This document shows, piece after piece, positions 1 through 8,132 of a stretch of DNA of 64,000 nt. This DNA is from CAWCFV01 sp963794995. GTDB taxonomy: Bacteria; Actinomycetota; Actinomycetes; JACCUZ01. The number at the start of each line of letters is the position of its first letter. Position 1 is the stretch's first letter. Both the position numbers and the translations under genes were made by a program. The stretch lies in the NCBI GenBank assembly GCA_963794995.1, contig CAWCFV010000002.1, positions 3,162,001 to 3,226,000 of the forward strand. Direction: 5' to 3'. The notes under the pieces are model-generated. The model ran no database searches. It saw only the letters and a list, made by a program, of their open reading frames with translations, and was not told the origin of the DNA.

Positions 1-1
1 G

Positions 2-193
2 CTGCCGGTCGTCGGGGTCGACGTCGTCGAGGTCTCGCCCCCGTACGACCATGCCGACATCACCGCCGCGTTGGCCAACCGGGTCGTGCTCGAGGCGTTG
101 TCCGGGATCGCCGCGCGGCGGGCGGGCGCGGCGGGCGACCCGCGGCGGCCGCTGCTCGAGGGCCGGGCCGGGACAGAGAAGGAGCGGGACTGA
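2..193 (+). CDS. speB: Agmatinase (ureohydrolase family), C-terminal fragment
   Basis: The window opens inside this gene; only the last 63 codons and the TGA are present. The tail reads LPVVGVDVVEVSPPYDHAD, which is the C-terminal block of the arginase/agmatinase fold (D-x-VEV-x-P-x-YD) just after the metal-binding aspartates. Family members hydrolyse agmatine (or a related guanidino compound) to putrescine and urea with a binuclear Mn centre. The stop overlaps the next start by one base (TGATG), so the two genes are probably translationally coupled. Substrate cannot be fixed from this fragment; guanidinobutyrase or guanidinopropionase are alternatives, and guanidinobutyrase would suit the GABA genes nearby. 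Confidence 0.85.
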   Translation: MPVVGVDVVEVSPPYDHADITAALANRVVLEALSGIAARRAGAAGDPRRPLLEGRAGTEKERD

Positions 194-1401
194 TGCGGAT
201 CCTCCTGGTGGGTGCCGGCGGCGTCGGGTCGGCCGCGGTGGGGATCGCCGCCCGCCGGGACTTCTTCGAGACCGTGGTCGTGGCCGACTACGACCTGGCA
301 CGTGCCCAGCGTGCCCTCGATCAGCACCGCGACGACAGCCGTTTCGTCGCGGCGCAGGTGGACGCCTCCCGCGCGGACGCCGTGACCGCGCTGTGCCGCG
401 AGCACGACATCACCCACGTGCTGAACGCCGTGGACCCGCGGTTCGTCATGCCGATCTTCGACGGCGCGTTCGCTGCCGGAGCCGACTACCTGGACATGGC
501 GATGTCCCTGTCCCGTCCGCATCCCGAGTCGCCGCACGAGCGGACGGGGGTGATGCTCGGCGACGAGCAGTTCGCCAAGGCGGCGGAGTGGGAGTCCGCC
601 GGCCGGCTCTGCCTCGCCGGGATCGGCGTCGAGCCGGGGCTCTCCGACGTCTTCGCGCGGTACGCAGCTGACCACCTGTTCGACGAGATCGACGAGATCG
701 GGGTGCGCGACGGGGCGAACCTCACGGTGGCCGGCTACGACTTCGCGCCGTCGTTCTCCATCTGGACGACGATCGAGGAGTGCCTGAACCCACCGGTGGT
801 CTGGGAGAAGGGGCGCGGCTGGTTCACCACCGCGCCGTTCAGCGAGCCTGAGGTCTTCGACTTCCCGGAGGGCATCGGTCCGGTCGAGTGCGTCAACGTG
901 GAGCACGAGGAGGTGCTGCTGATCCCGCGATGGGTCGACGCGCGGCGGGTGACGTTCAAGTACGGCCTCGGCGACGAGTTCATCGACGTCCTCAAGACGT
1001 TGCACAAGCTCGGCCTCGACCGCACCGAGCGGGTCCGGGTCGGAGGTGCGGAGGTCTCCCCGCGTGACGTGGTGGCGGCATGCCTGCCCGACCCGGCGAC
1101 CCTCGGCGACCGGATGCGCGGCAAGACCTGCGCCGGCACCTGGGTCACCGGTCGCAAGGACGGCGCGGACCGGCAGGTCTACCTGCACCACGTGGTCGAC
1201 AACGAGTGGTCGATGGCCGAGTACGGCTCGCAGGCGGTCGTGTGGCAGACCGCGGTGAACCCGGTGGTGGCCCTCGAGCTGCTCGCCGGCGGCGCGTGGA
1301 GCGGCGTGGGCGTGCTCGGGCCGGAGGCTTTCGACGCCGTGCCGTTCCTCGACCTGCTGACGGCCTACGGCTCGCCGTGGGGTCAGCGCGAGGGCGGCTG
1401 A
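193..1401 (+). CDS. Saccharopine dehydrogenase-family NAD(P)-dependent oxidoreductase
   Basis: A 402-residue protein that begins directly with a Rossmann dinucleotide motif (GAGGVGSAAVG, about residues 7-17) followed by VVVADYD, the usual acidic end of the second beta strand. The central and C-terminal parts resemble the LYS9/carboxynorspermidine dehydrogenase-like group, which forms or breaks secondary amine bonds between an amino acid or polyamine and a keto acid or aldehyde. It starts on the last base of the agmatinase stop codon, so a role in polyamine or agmatine metabolism is inferred from context. No signal peptide or membrane segment. The exact substrate is unknown; homospermidine synthase-like or lysine-pathway activity are alternatives. 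Its last 19 bases overlap the convergent EAL gene. Confidence 0.85.
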   Translation: MRILLVGAGGVGSAAVGIAARRDFFETVVVADYDLARAQRALDQHRDDSRFVAAQVDASRADAVTALCREHDITHVLNAVDPRFVMPIFDGAFAAGADYLDMAMSLSRPHPESPHERTGVMLGDEQFAKAAEWESAGRLCLAGIGVEPGLSDVFARYAADHLFDEIDEIGVRDGANLTVAGYDFAPSFSIWTTIEECLNPPVVWEKGRGWFTTAPFSEPEVFDFPEGIGPVECVNVEHEEVLLIPRWVDARRVTFKYGLGDEFIDVLKTLHKLGLDRTERVRVGGAEVSPRDVVAACLPDPATLGDRMRGKTCAGTWVTGRKDGADRQVYLHHVVDNEWSMAEYGSQAVVWQTAVNPVVALELLAGGAWSGVGVLGPEAFDAVPFLDLLTAYGSPWGQREGG

Positions 1402-2687
1402 GGCGGCGCGGCGCGCAACAGGTTCTCCAGGACCGGGCCGGCGACGGCCGCCACGGTCCGGGCCGCCCGGATCTGGCTGCGTCGCCACGGCGTGGCGGCG
1501 CGGCGGTGCGACTCGAACAGGCCGACCACCTCGCCACGAGAGCGCACGGGGAGCATGAGCAGGGAGCCCACCCCGTCCTCGACCATCCACGCGGTCTCCT
1601 GCGGGTCGGCATCGGTCCGTCCCAGCACCACCTCCTCCGCGGTGTCCGCCTCCAGGACCTGCCGGGTGAGGGGGTAGTCGTCGAGGTGGTAGCGCATGCC
1701 CTTGAAGAAGGCCGCGGACTCGACGACCGCCTCCACGTAGGTCCAGTCCGGGTCGACGTAGGACAGCTCGACGGTGTCGGCGCCGACGGCGGGGGCGATC
1801 TCGTCGAGCACCCGGGCCAGTCCGTCGAGGGTCTCGGCCGAGGCGACCTGCAGGAGCGCGTTCGCGAAGCTGCTCGCAGCCCCCTCGTCCGGCATCCGCA
1901 CGGCGCGTGACATGGCGTGCCTGCACGCCCGCCGGCTCGGGGCGGAGGCCGACGCGAAGCCGGGCTGCGGCCGGCCGATGAAGTAGCCCTGCCCGAAGCC
2001 CACGTCGAGGTCGGCGAGCACGACCAGCTCCTCCTCGACCTCGATTCCCTCGGCGCAGATCGTGGTTCCCGTGCGCGCGGCGAAGTGCACGATCGCCTCG
2101 AGCAGGGCTGCCTGGTCGGGTCTCCGGTGCACGTCGGTCACCAGGGACCGGTCGACCTTCAGCCGGTCAGGCCGGATCCGCATGACGCTCTGCAGCCCGG
2201 CGTAGCCCTCGCCGACGTCGTCGACGGCGATCGACGCGCCGCGCCGCCGCAGCTCGTCGAGGCTCGCGGGCAGGCGCGGCAGCTGCACGAGCCGCTCGTG
2301 CTCGGTGATCTCGACCTGGACGCCTCGCAGGTCGGCCGGCAGCCGGTCGGCCAGCTCGGGGTGGCAGAGGGACGACGGGCTCAGGTTGACCGACAGGACC
2401 GTGCCGGCGGGGCGCCCGGCACCCAGCTGCAGGGCCCGCTGGACGGCCAGCACCTCGAGCTCGAAGCCGTGACCGTCGGCCTGGGCCTGGGCGAACACGG
2501 CGTCGACGGAACGGTCCGGCAGGTGCAGGAAGCGCGAGAGGGCCTCGTAGCCGACGACCTCGCCGGTCGAGAGGTCGACCATGGGCTGGAACACGATCTG
2601 CGGGTCGCCGGACGCCAGGGCCGAGTCGAGGGGGGTCATGGCAGCGGCCCGCCGGGCGATCGCGCGCGACGGGAGGCGGTGGGTCAC
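1383..2687 (-). CDS. EAL-domain c-di-GMP phosphodiesterase with C-terminal GAF domain
   Basis: A 434-residue cytoplasmic protein. I place the start at a GTG (2685-2687) because GAGGAGG lies about 8 nt upstream; an ATG at 2744 and one at 2639 are also in frame. Residues about 25-260 form an EAL domain with EAL at 48-50, the NLS asparagine, EITE, VDRS lysine motif, AEGIE and QGYFIGRP, so metal and base-catalysis residues are present. Loop 6 reads DDVGEGY instead of the usual DDFGTGY. Residues about 275-430 look like a GAF sensor (ends in LLMLPVRSRGEVVGLFE). There is no GGDEF domain and no membrane segment. Likely hydrolyses c-di-GMP under control of the GAF ligand; reduced activity is possible because of the loop 6 changes. 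Confidence 0.88.
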   Translation of the reverse strand: MTHRLPSRAIARRAAAMTPLDSALASGDPQIVFQPMVDLSTGEVVGYEALSRFLHLPDRSVDAVFAQAQADGHGFELEVLAVQRALQLGAGRPAGTVLSVNLSPSSLCHPELADRLPADLRGVQVEITEHERLVQLPRLPASLDELRRRGASIAVDDVGEGYAGLQSVMRIRPDRLKVDRSLVTDVHRRPDQAALLEAIVHFAARTGTTICAEGIEVEEELVVLADLDVGFGQGYFIGRPQPGFASASAPSRRACRHAMSRAVRMPDEGAASSFANALLQVASAETLDGLARVLDEIAPAVGADTVELSYVDPDWTYVEAVVESAAFFKGMRYHLDDYPLTRQVLEADTAEEVVLGRTDADPQETAWMVEDGVGSLLMLPVRSRGEVVGLFESHRRAATPWRRSQIRAARTVAAVAGPVLENLLRAAPPQPPSR

Positions 2688-2791
2688 AACTGCCACCCTC
2701 CTCTGTCGGCAGTCCGGGGCCGCGACATGATGGGCCCAACGCACCAGGTCGCCCGGCTCGACCGGGCGCCTCGGGGAGGGGAGACCTGCGC

Positions 2792-3877
2792 ATGCCGCAC
2801 GAGGTACAGGGCGTCGTGGCCATGGCCAAGGGCCGGCCGGTGTCGCTGGAGACGGTGATCGTTCCCGACCCGGGACCCGGCGAGGCGCTCGTGCAGGTCC
2901 AGGCCTGCGGGGTCTGCCACACCGACCTGCACTACCGCGAGGGCGGCATCGGCGAGGACTTCCCGTACCTGCTGGGGCACGAGGCGGCGGGCGTCGTCGA
3001 GGCTGTCGGCGCGGGCGTCACCGACGTCGCGCCCGGCGACTTCGTCGTGCTGAACTGGCGGGCCGTCTGCGGCCGGTGCCGGGCCTGCCGCAAGGGCCGG
3101 CCGTGGTACTGCTTCGCCACCCACAACGCCACGCAGAAGATGACCCTCGCGGACGGCACCGAGCTCAGCCCGGCGCTGGGCATCGGCGCGTTCCTGGAGA
3201 AGACCCTGGTCGCCTCCGGCCAGTGCACCAAGGTCGACCGCGAAGCCCCCGCGACGGCGGCCGGGCTGCTCGGCTGCGGGGTGATGGCCGGCTTCGGCGC
3301 CGCCGTGAACACCGGCGGAGTCGGTCGCGGGGACAGCGTCGCGGTGATCGGCTGCGGTGGCGTCGGCAACGCCGCCATCGCCGGGTCACGCGTCGCTGGT
3401 GCCACCACGGTGATCGCGGTCGACGTCGACGACCGCAAGCTCGAGTGGGCCCGCCGGTTCGGGGCCACCCACACCGTCAACGGCCGCAGCGAGGACGTGG
3501 TGGCGCGGATCCGTGAGCTCACCGGTGGCTTCGGTGCCGACGTCGTGGTGGAGGCCGTCGGTCGCCCGGAGACCTACGAGCAGGCGTTCTACGCCCGCGA
3601 CCTGGCCGGGACCGTGGTCCTCGTCGGCGTCCCGACCCCGGACCTGACGATCGAGCTTCCGATGATCGAGGTCTTCGGCCGGGGGGGTGCGCTCAAGTCC
3701 AGCTGGTACGGCGACTGCCTTCCCAGCCGCGACTTCCCGATGCTCATCGACCTCTACCGCCAGGGCCGGTTCGACCTCGACGGCTTCGTCTCCGAGACGA
3801 TCGGGCTCGGGGACGTGGAGGCGGCCTTCGACCGGATGCAGCGGGGCGACGTGCTCCGCTCGGTGGTCGTGCTCTGA
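2792..3877 (+). CDS. mscR: S-(hydroxymethyl)mycothiol dehydrogenase (zinc alcohol dehydrogenase family)
   Basis: A 361-residue class III-type medium-chain dehydrogenase. Catalytic zinc ligands are Cys39 (ACGVCHTD) and His63-Glu64 (GHE); structural zinc ligands are Cys93, 96, 99 and 107; the NAD-binding motif GCGGVG is at 187-192. The family oxidises the formaldehyde-mycothiol adduct to S-formylmycothiol in the cytoplasm, and mycothiol is specific to actinobacteria. ATG at 2792 has a strong GGGGAGGGGAG Shine-Dalgarno about 8 nt upstream. Its stop overlaps the start of a metallo-beta-lactamase gene, the same pairing seen beside mycothiol-dependent formaldehyde dehydrogenases in other actinobacteria. 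Divergent from the EAL gene. Confidence 0.93.
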   Translation: MPHEVQGVVAMAKGRPVSLETVIVPDPGPGEALVQVQACGVCHTDLHYREGGIGEDFPYLLGHEAAGVVEAVGAGVTDVAPGDFVVLNWRAVCGRCRACRKGRPWYCFATHNATQKMTLADGTELSPALGIGAFLEKTLVASGQCTKVDREAPATAAGLLGCGVMAGFGAAVNTGGVGRGDSVAVIGCGGVGNAAIAGSRVAGATTVIAVDVDDRKLEWARRFGATHTVNGRSEDVVARIRELTGGFGADVVVEAVGRPETYEQAFYARDLAGTVVLVGVPTPDLTIELPMIEVFGRGGALKSSWYGDCLPSRDFPMLIDLYRQGRFDLDGFVSETIGLGDVEAAFDRMQRGDVLRSVVVL

Positions 3878-4509
3878 TGGCCCCGCGCATCGAGAAGGTG
3901 GTCACCGCCGGCACGTTCGCGCTCGACGGAGGCGAGTGGGAGGTCGAGAACAACGTGTGGCTCGTCGGTGACGACGAGGAGGTGCTGGTCATCGACGCCG
4001 CCCACGACGCCGACGCGATCCTCGCCGGTGTCGGAGGCCGCCGGGTGGTCGCCGTGGTCCTCACCCACGGGCACAACGACCACGTCAACGCGGCGGTCGA
4101 GGTGGCCGCCGCGACCGACGCGGAGATCGCGCTGCACCCTGGCGACCTCATGCTGTGGTCGGAGGAGTACGACGGCGGGCTGCGTCCGGACATCGAGCTC
4201 GCCGACGGCTCGTCCTTCGAGGTGGCCGGCACCCGACTGGTCGTCCTGCACACCCCGGGGCACTCTCCCGGCGGAGTCTGCCTGCACGCCGCCGGGCTCG
4301 GCACGGTCTTCTCCGGCGACACCTTGTTCCGGGGCGGCCCCGGGGCCACCGGCCGGTCGCACAGCGACTTCCCGACCATCGTCGAGTCCGTGCGCCGGTC
4401 GCTGCTCACGCTGCCGCCCGAGACCGTGGTGCGCACCGGCCACGGACCCGACACCACGGTGGGGGCGGAGGCGCCGCACCTGGCCGAGTGGGTCGCCCGT
4501 GGACACTGA
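3877..4509 (+). CDS. MBL-fold metallohydrolase linked to mycothiol formaldehyde oxidation
   Basis: A 210-residue glyoxalase II-like hydrolase. The metal site THGHNDH is at residues 63-69 (HxHxDH), with His129 in HTPGHS and Asp148 in FSGDTLF completing the binuclear centre. Its ATG shares one base with the mscR stop codon. From the pairing I infer it hydrolyses S-formylmycothiol or a related mycothiol thioester to regenerate the free thiol; this step is assigned by context, since MBL hydrolases vary widely in substrate. No signal peptide. Confidence 0.88.
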   Translation: MAPRIEKVVTAGTFALDGGEWEVENNVWLVGDDEEVLVIDAAHDADAILAGVGGRRVVAVVLTHGHNDHVNAAVEVAAATDAEIALHPGDLMLWSEEYDGGLRPDIELADGSSFEVAGTRLVVLHTPGHSPGGVCLHAAGLGTVFSGDTLFRGGPGATGRSHSDFPTIVESVRRSLLTLPPETVVRTGHGPDTTVGAEAPHLAEWVARGH

Positions 4510-4858
4510 GCACGTCTTCCACATCGCGCTCGCCGCCGACTGGGAGGCCGCGCAGGAGGCGGGGGACTACCGGGTGTCGACCCTGGGGCGGACCCTGGAG
4601 CAGGAGGGCTTCCTGCACGCGTCGTTCACCCACCAGTGGCAAGGGGTCCGTGCCGCGTTCTACGCCGACGTCGGCGACCCGCTCGTCCTGCTCGAGATCG
4701 ACCCGGGGCGCCTCGACGTGCCGCTCGTCGTCGAGTCGCCGGACGGCCGGCCCGGGGCCGAGGCGTTCCCGCACGTCTACGGCCCGCTGCCGGTGTCCGC
4801 GGTCGTCACCGTGCGGCCGCTCGACGGGCCGGTGCCGCGGCCCGGGACCGGTGGCTGA
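4499..4858 (+). CDS. DUF952-family protein
   Basis: A 119-residue protein starting at GTG 4499, inside the end of the MBL gene (11-bp overlap), beginning VDTEHVFHIA. It has the DUF952 pattern: FHIA.ADWEAAQEAGDY near the start, a central EGFLHAS stretch and a late HVYGPLPVSAV. DUF952 proteins are small ADP-ribosyltransferase-fold-like enzymes of uncertain role. The nested overlaps with both neighbours make co-translation with mscR very likely. No function is assigned beyond the family. The start depends on the frame beginning after an upstream ORF shadow; no strong Shine-Dalgarno is visible, in keeping with coupling. Confidence 0.82.
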   Translation: MDTEHVFHIALAADWEAAQEAGDYRVSTLGRTLEQEGFLHASFTHQWQGVRAAFYADVGDPLVLLEIDPGRLDVPLVVESPDGRPGAEAFPHVYGPLPVSAVVTVRPLDGPVPRPGTGG

Positions 4859-5213
4859 CGCCGACGACGTGCGCCGGCTCGCGCTCGCCCTGCCGCACGT
4901 CGAGGAGGTCGAGAGCGAGGGCTTCGACTTCCGGGTCGGCGGCAAGGGGTTCGTCTGGTCCTACCCCGAGCGCCGTCCCGGGCACCGCCGGGTCATCCGC
5001 ACGGACGTCGCCGTGCTGTACGTGGGGGACGAGGCCGAGAAGCAGGCGCTGGTCCTGGGGGAGCCGACGCTGTTCTTCACCGCCCCGGGCTACGAGGACT
5101 GGCCGCTCGTGCTGCTGCGGCTCGGCGCGGTCGACGTCGGGCGGCTGGGCGAGCTGGTGACCGACGCCTGGCGGATGCGCGCCCCGGCCGAGCTGCTGGC
5201 CGACACGGAGTGA
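4851..5213 (+). CDS. MmcQ/YjbR-family protein
   Basis: A 120-residue protein starting at GTG 4851 and overlapping the DUF952 gene by 8 bp. The N-terminus (ADDVRRLALALPHVEEVES) and the later FFTAPGYEDWPLVLLRL block match MmcQ/YjbR proteins, a small fold with a CyaY-like double-wing structure that may bind DNA or another protein. Biochemical role is unknown. It is the last gene of the mscR operon; a perfect palindrome right after its stop is a probable terminator. Confidence 0.83.
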   Translation: MADADDVRRLALALPHVEEVESEGFDFRVGGKGFVWSYPERRPGHRRVIRTDVAVLYVGDEAEKQALVLGEPTLFFTAPGYEDWPLVLLRLGAVDVGRLGELVTDAWRMRAPAELLADTE

Positions 5214-5217
5214 CCCG

Positions 5218-5237
5218 CCGCCGCCGGCCGGCGGCGG
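5218..5237. terminator. Bidirectional terminator between convergent mscR operon and gabT
   Basis: A perfect 20-bp palindrome of alternating CCG/CGG units lies 4 bp after the MmcQ stop and 20 bp before the gabT stop on the other strand. It could form a G+C-only hairpin in either transcript. There is no T run, as is common for actinobacterial terminators. Confidence 0.6.
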
Positions 5238-5257
5238 TAGGCGAGGTGCGCACGCGG

Positions 5258-6601
5258 TCAGTCGAGGGCCGCGAAGGACTTCTCCAGGATGCCGAGACCC
5301 TCCTCGAGCAGCGGCTGCGGCATGACCATCGGCGGGAGCAGCCGGAGGACGTTGCCGTAGGTCCCGCAGGTGAGCACCACCAGCCCGTCGGCGTGACAGG
5401 CCTTGGCGACGGCCGCGGTCGCGGCGGCGTCCGGCTCCCGGGTGCCCGGTCGGGTCAGCTCGACCGCCACCATCGCGCCGCGGCCACGCACGTCGCCGAT
5501 GACCGGGTGGCTCGAGGCCAGCTCGGACAGCCGCGCGGTGAGGACCTCGCCGATCCGGCGGGCCGCGCCGCACAGGTCGAGCGACTCGATGGTCTCGATG
5601 CTCCCCAGTGCGGCGGCGCAGGCGACCGGGTTGCCCCCGTAGGTGCCGCCGAGGCCGCCGACGTGAGGGGCGTCCATGATCTCGGCCCGTCCGGTGACGG
5701 CGGCGAGCGGCAGCCCGCCGGCGATGCCCTTGGCCGTGGTGACGAGGTCCGGCACCACGCCCTCGTGGTCACACGCGAACCAGTCACCGGTGCGGGCGAA
5801 CCCGGTCTGGATCTCGTCGGCCACGAGGACCACGCCGTTCTCGGTGCACCACGCGGCCAGCGCGGGCAGGAAGCCGGGCGCGGGGACGACGAAGCCACCC
5901 TCACCCTGCACCGGCTCGATCACGAGGCAGGCCACGTTGCCGCCGCCGACCTGCTTGTCCACCAGGTCGAGGGCCCGGACCGCTGCCTGCTCCCCGGTCA
6001 TCCCCTCCGGGTCCCGGAACGGGTAGGACATCGGCGCCCGGTAGACCTCGGGCGCGAACGGCCCGAACGAGTGCTTGTAGGGCATGTTCTTCGCCGTCAG
6101 CGCCATCGTGAGGTTGGTCCGGCCGTGGTAGCCGTGGTCGAAGGCGACGACGGCCTGCCGTCCGGTGTGCGCACGCGCGATCTTGACCGCGTTCTCCACC
6201 GCCTCGGCACCGGAGTTGAACAGCGCCGAGCGCTTCTCGTGGTCGCCGGGCGTGAGGCGGTCCAGGGCCTCGCAGACCTCGACGTAGCCCTCGTACGGCG
6301 TGACCATGAAGCAGGTGTGGGTGAAGCGGGCGACCTGGTCCTGGACCCTGCGCACCACCGCGTCGGCGCTGTTGCCGACACCGGTCACCGCGATGCCGGA
6401 GCCGAAGTCGATCAGCGAGTTCCCGTCCACGTCGACGAGCACGCCGCCCCCGGCGCTCTCGACGAACACGGGCAGCGTCGTGCCGATCCCGCGCGCGACC
6501 ACCCCCGCACGCCGGGCGAACAGCTCGGTAGAGCGCGGCCCGGGGACCGCCGTGACCAGGCGACGCTCCTGCGGGAGGCTGGGACCACCGGAAACAGTCA
6601 T
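5258..6601 (-). CDS. gabT: 4-aminobutyrate aminotransferase (PLP-dependent, class III)
   Basis: A 447-residue class III aminotransferase. Pyridoxal phosphate lysine is Lys291 in TTAKGIAGG; the cofactor aspartate is in ADEIQTGF (about 262-268); the phosphate-binding block NSGAEAVENAVK is at 129-140. The family converts GABA plus 2-oxoglutarate to succinate semialdehyde plus glutamate. It is divergent from an aldehyde dehydrogenase gene that could complete the route to succinate. A TACCCT -10 sits 7 nt before the ATG, suggesting a leaderless or near-leaderless mRNA. 5-aminovalerate or beta-alanine are possible alternative substrates. Confidence 0.9.
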   Translation of the reverse strand: MTVSGGPSLPQERRLVTAVPGPRSTELFARRAGVVARGIGTTLPVFVESAGGGVLVDVDGNSLIDFGSGIAVTGVGNSADAVVRRVQDQVARFTHTCFMVTPYEGYVEVCEALDRLTPGDHEKRSALFNSGAEAVENAVKIARAHTGRQAVVAFDHGYHGRTNLTMALTAKNMPYKHSFGPFAPEVYRAPMSYPFRDPEGMTGEQAAVRALDLVDKQVGGGNVACLVIEPVQGEGGFVVPAPGFLPALAAWCTENGVVLVADEIQTGFARTGDWFACDHEGVVPDLVTTAKGIAGGLPLAAVTGRAEIMDAPHVGGLGGTYGGNPVACAAALGSIETIESLDLCGAARRIGEVLTARLSELASSHPVIGDVRGRGAMVAVELTRPGTREPDAAATAAVAKACHADGLVVLTCGTYGNVLRLLPPMVMPQPLLEEGLGILEKSFAALD

Positions 6602-6608
6602 GCCGAGC

Positions 6609-6614
6609 AGGGTA
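6609..6614 (-). promoter_or_regulatory. gabT -10 element
   Basis: On the minus strand this reads TACCCT and ends 7 nt before the gabT ATG. It shares two bases with a plus-strand TACTGT at 6613-6618, so the two divergent promoters would have overlapping -10 boxes. Inferred from position and the TANNNT pattern only. Confidence 0.45.
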
Positions 6615-6618
6615 CTGT
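6613..6618 (+). promoter_or_regulatory. Candidate -10 for the aldehyde dehydrogenase gene
   Basis: TACTGT lies about 57 nt before the ATG at 6675, leaving a leader of roughly 50 nt that contains the AGGAG Shine-Dalgarno 8 nt before the start. The -35 region is not convincing. Confidence 0.35.
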
Positions 6619-6674
6619 GACGTCCTTGTGCGCGTCAGTGCCTGTCGACGACGAAATCCGTAGGAGCGATCTGG

Positions 6675-8123
6675 ATGGCTGACCTCTGGACCGGCTGGTT
6701 GGGGGGAGCCCCGCTGCCGCCGGCCGACGGTGAGCGGCTGGTGGTCCGGCACCCGTACGACGGGGTCCCGGTGGCCGAGGTCGCCTGGGCCTCACCCGAG
6801 CAGGTCGACCAGGCGGTCGCCGCTGCGCACGCGGGACGGCGCGAGGTCGGCGCGGCACCCGCGCACGTGCGGGCCGCCGCGCTGGCGCACGTCTCGGCCC
6901 GGCTGGCCGACCGTGCCGAGGAGGTGGCCCGGCTGGTCACCGCCGAGAGCGGTAAGCCGATCCGCTGGGCCCGCCTGGAGGTGGCGCGCGCGGTGTCGAC
7001 CTTCCGCTGGGGCGCCGAGGAGGCCCGCCGGTTCGGCGGCGAGGTCCAGCGCCTGGACACCGAGCCCGGCGCCGACGGACGGGTGGGCCTGGTGCGACGG
7101 TTCGCGCGAGGTCCGGTCCTCGGCATCTCGCCGTTCAACTTCCCGGTCAACCTGGTGGCCCACAAGCTTGCCCCGGCCGTCGCGGTGGGGGCGCCGATCG
7201 TGCTCAAGCCGGCGCCCAAGACCCCGTTGTCGGCGCTGCTGCTCGGCGAGCTGTTCGCCGAGACCGACCTGCACCCGGCCGCCGTGTCGGTGCTCGTGGT
7301 CCCGGACCAGGACGCACCGGCTCTCGTGGCCGACCCGCGGCTGCCGGTGATCTCGTTCACCGGCTCGGGGGCCGTCGGGGCCCGCATCCAGCAGGCTGTC
7401 CCGCACAAGCACGTCACCCTCGAGCTCGGCGGCAACGCCGCGGCCCTGCTGTGCCCGGACTGGTCGAGCGATGCCGACCTCGACCACGCGGCGTCGCGGA
7501 TCGCGACCTTCGGCGCGTACCAGGGCGGCCAGTCCTGCGTGGCGGTGCAGCGCGTGCTGGTCGACACCAGCCTGCTCGAGCGGTTCGTGCCGCGGCTGGT
7601 CGCCGCCGTGGAGGCGCTGGGGGTGGGCGACCCGGCCGAGGACGCGACCGACGTCGGGCCGCTGATCGACGAGGCCTCGGCCGCGCGGGTCGAGACCTGG
7701 GTGCGGGAGGCGGTCGACGCCGGCGCGGTGGTGCTGGCCGGTGGCACCCGGGAGGGCACGACGTTCGCCCCGACCGTTCTCGACGACGTCGCGCCGGAGA
7801 GCAAGGTCGTGCGCGAGGAGGTGTTCGGCCCGGTCCTCGTGGTGCAGGGCGTCGACGGGGTCGATGCCGGCCTGGCGGCGGTCGACGACTCCCGCTACGG
7901 GCTGCAGGCGGGGGTGTTCACCCACGACCTGCAGGTCGCCTTCCGGGCGCACCGCGACCTCGAGGTCGGTGGCGTCGTCGTCGGCGACGTCCCGTCCTTC
8001 CGGGCCGACCAGATGCCCTATGGCGGCGCCAAGGACTCCGGCGTCGGCCGCGAGGGCGTGCGCGCCGCGATGGAGGACCTCACCTACGAGCGGGTCCTCG
8101 TCCTCACCGGCGTCGCGCTCTGA
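6675..8123 (+). CDS. NAD(P)-dependent aldehyde dehydrogenase (succinate-semialdehyde/GapN-like)
   Basis: A 482-residue ALDH superfamily enzyme with the oxyanion asparagine in SPFNFPVN (Asn155), the cofactor KPAP (Lys178-), general base Glu250 in LELGG and catalytic Cys288 in GGQSCVA. Start ATG 6675 follows AGGAG by 8 nt. Divergent placement from gabT suggests oxidation of succinate semialdehyde to succinate. However, the sequence around the active site also resembles phosphate-free GapN and lactaldehyde dehydrogenases, so the substrate is an inference from context. Convergent with the small HTH gene 10 bp downstream. Confidence 0.88.
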   Translation: MADLWTGWLGGAPLPPADGERLVVRHPYDGVPVAEVAWASPEQVDQAVAAAHAGRREVGAAPAHVRAAALAHVSARLADRAEEVARLVTAESGKPIRWARLEVARAVSTFRWGAEEARRFGGEVQRLDTEPGADGRVGLVRRFARGPVLGISPFNFPVNLVAHKLAPAVAVGAPIVLKPAPKTPLSALLLGELFAETDLHPAAVSVLVVPDQDAPALVADPRLPVISFTGSGAVGARIQQAVPHKHVTLELGGNAAALLCPDWSSDADLDHAASRIATFGAYQGGQSCVAVQRVLVDTSLLERFVPRLVAAVEALGVGDPAEDATDVGPLIDEASAARVETWVREAVDAGAVVLAGGTREGTTFAPTVLDDVAPESKVVREEVFGPVLVVQGVDGVDAGLAAVDDSRYGLQAGVFTHDLQVAFRAHRDLEVGGVVVGDVPSFRADQMPYGGAKDSGVGREGVRAAMEDLTYERVLVLTGVAL

Positions 8124-8132
8124 CGCCGGAGG

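Noticed and set aside
51..671. Plus-strand open frame overlapping the agmatinase end and the next gene
   Set aside because: Arg/Gly/Pro-rich out-of-frame reading of two recognised genes.
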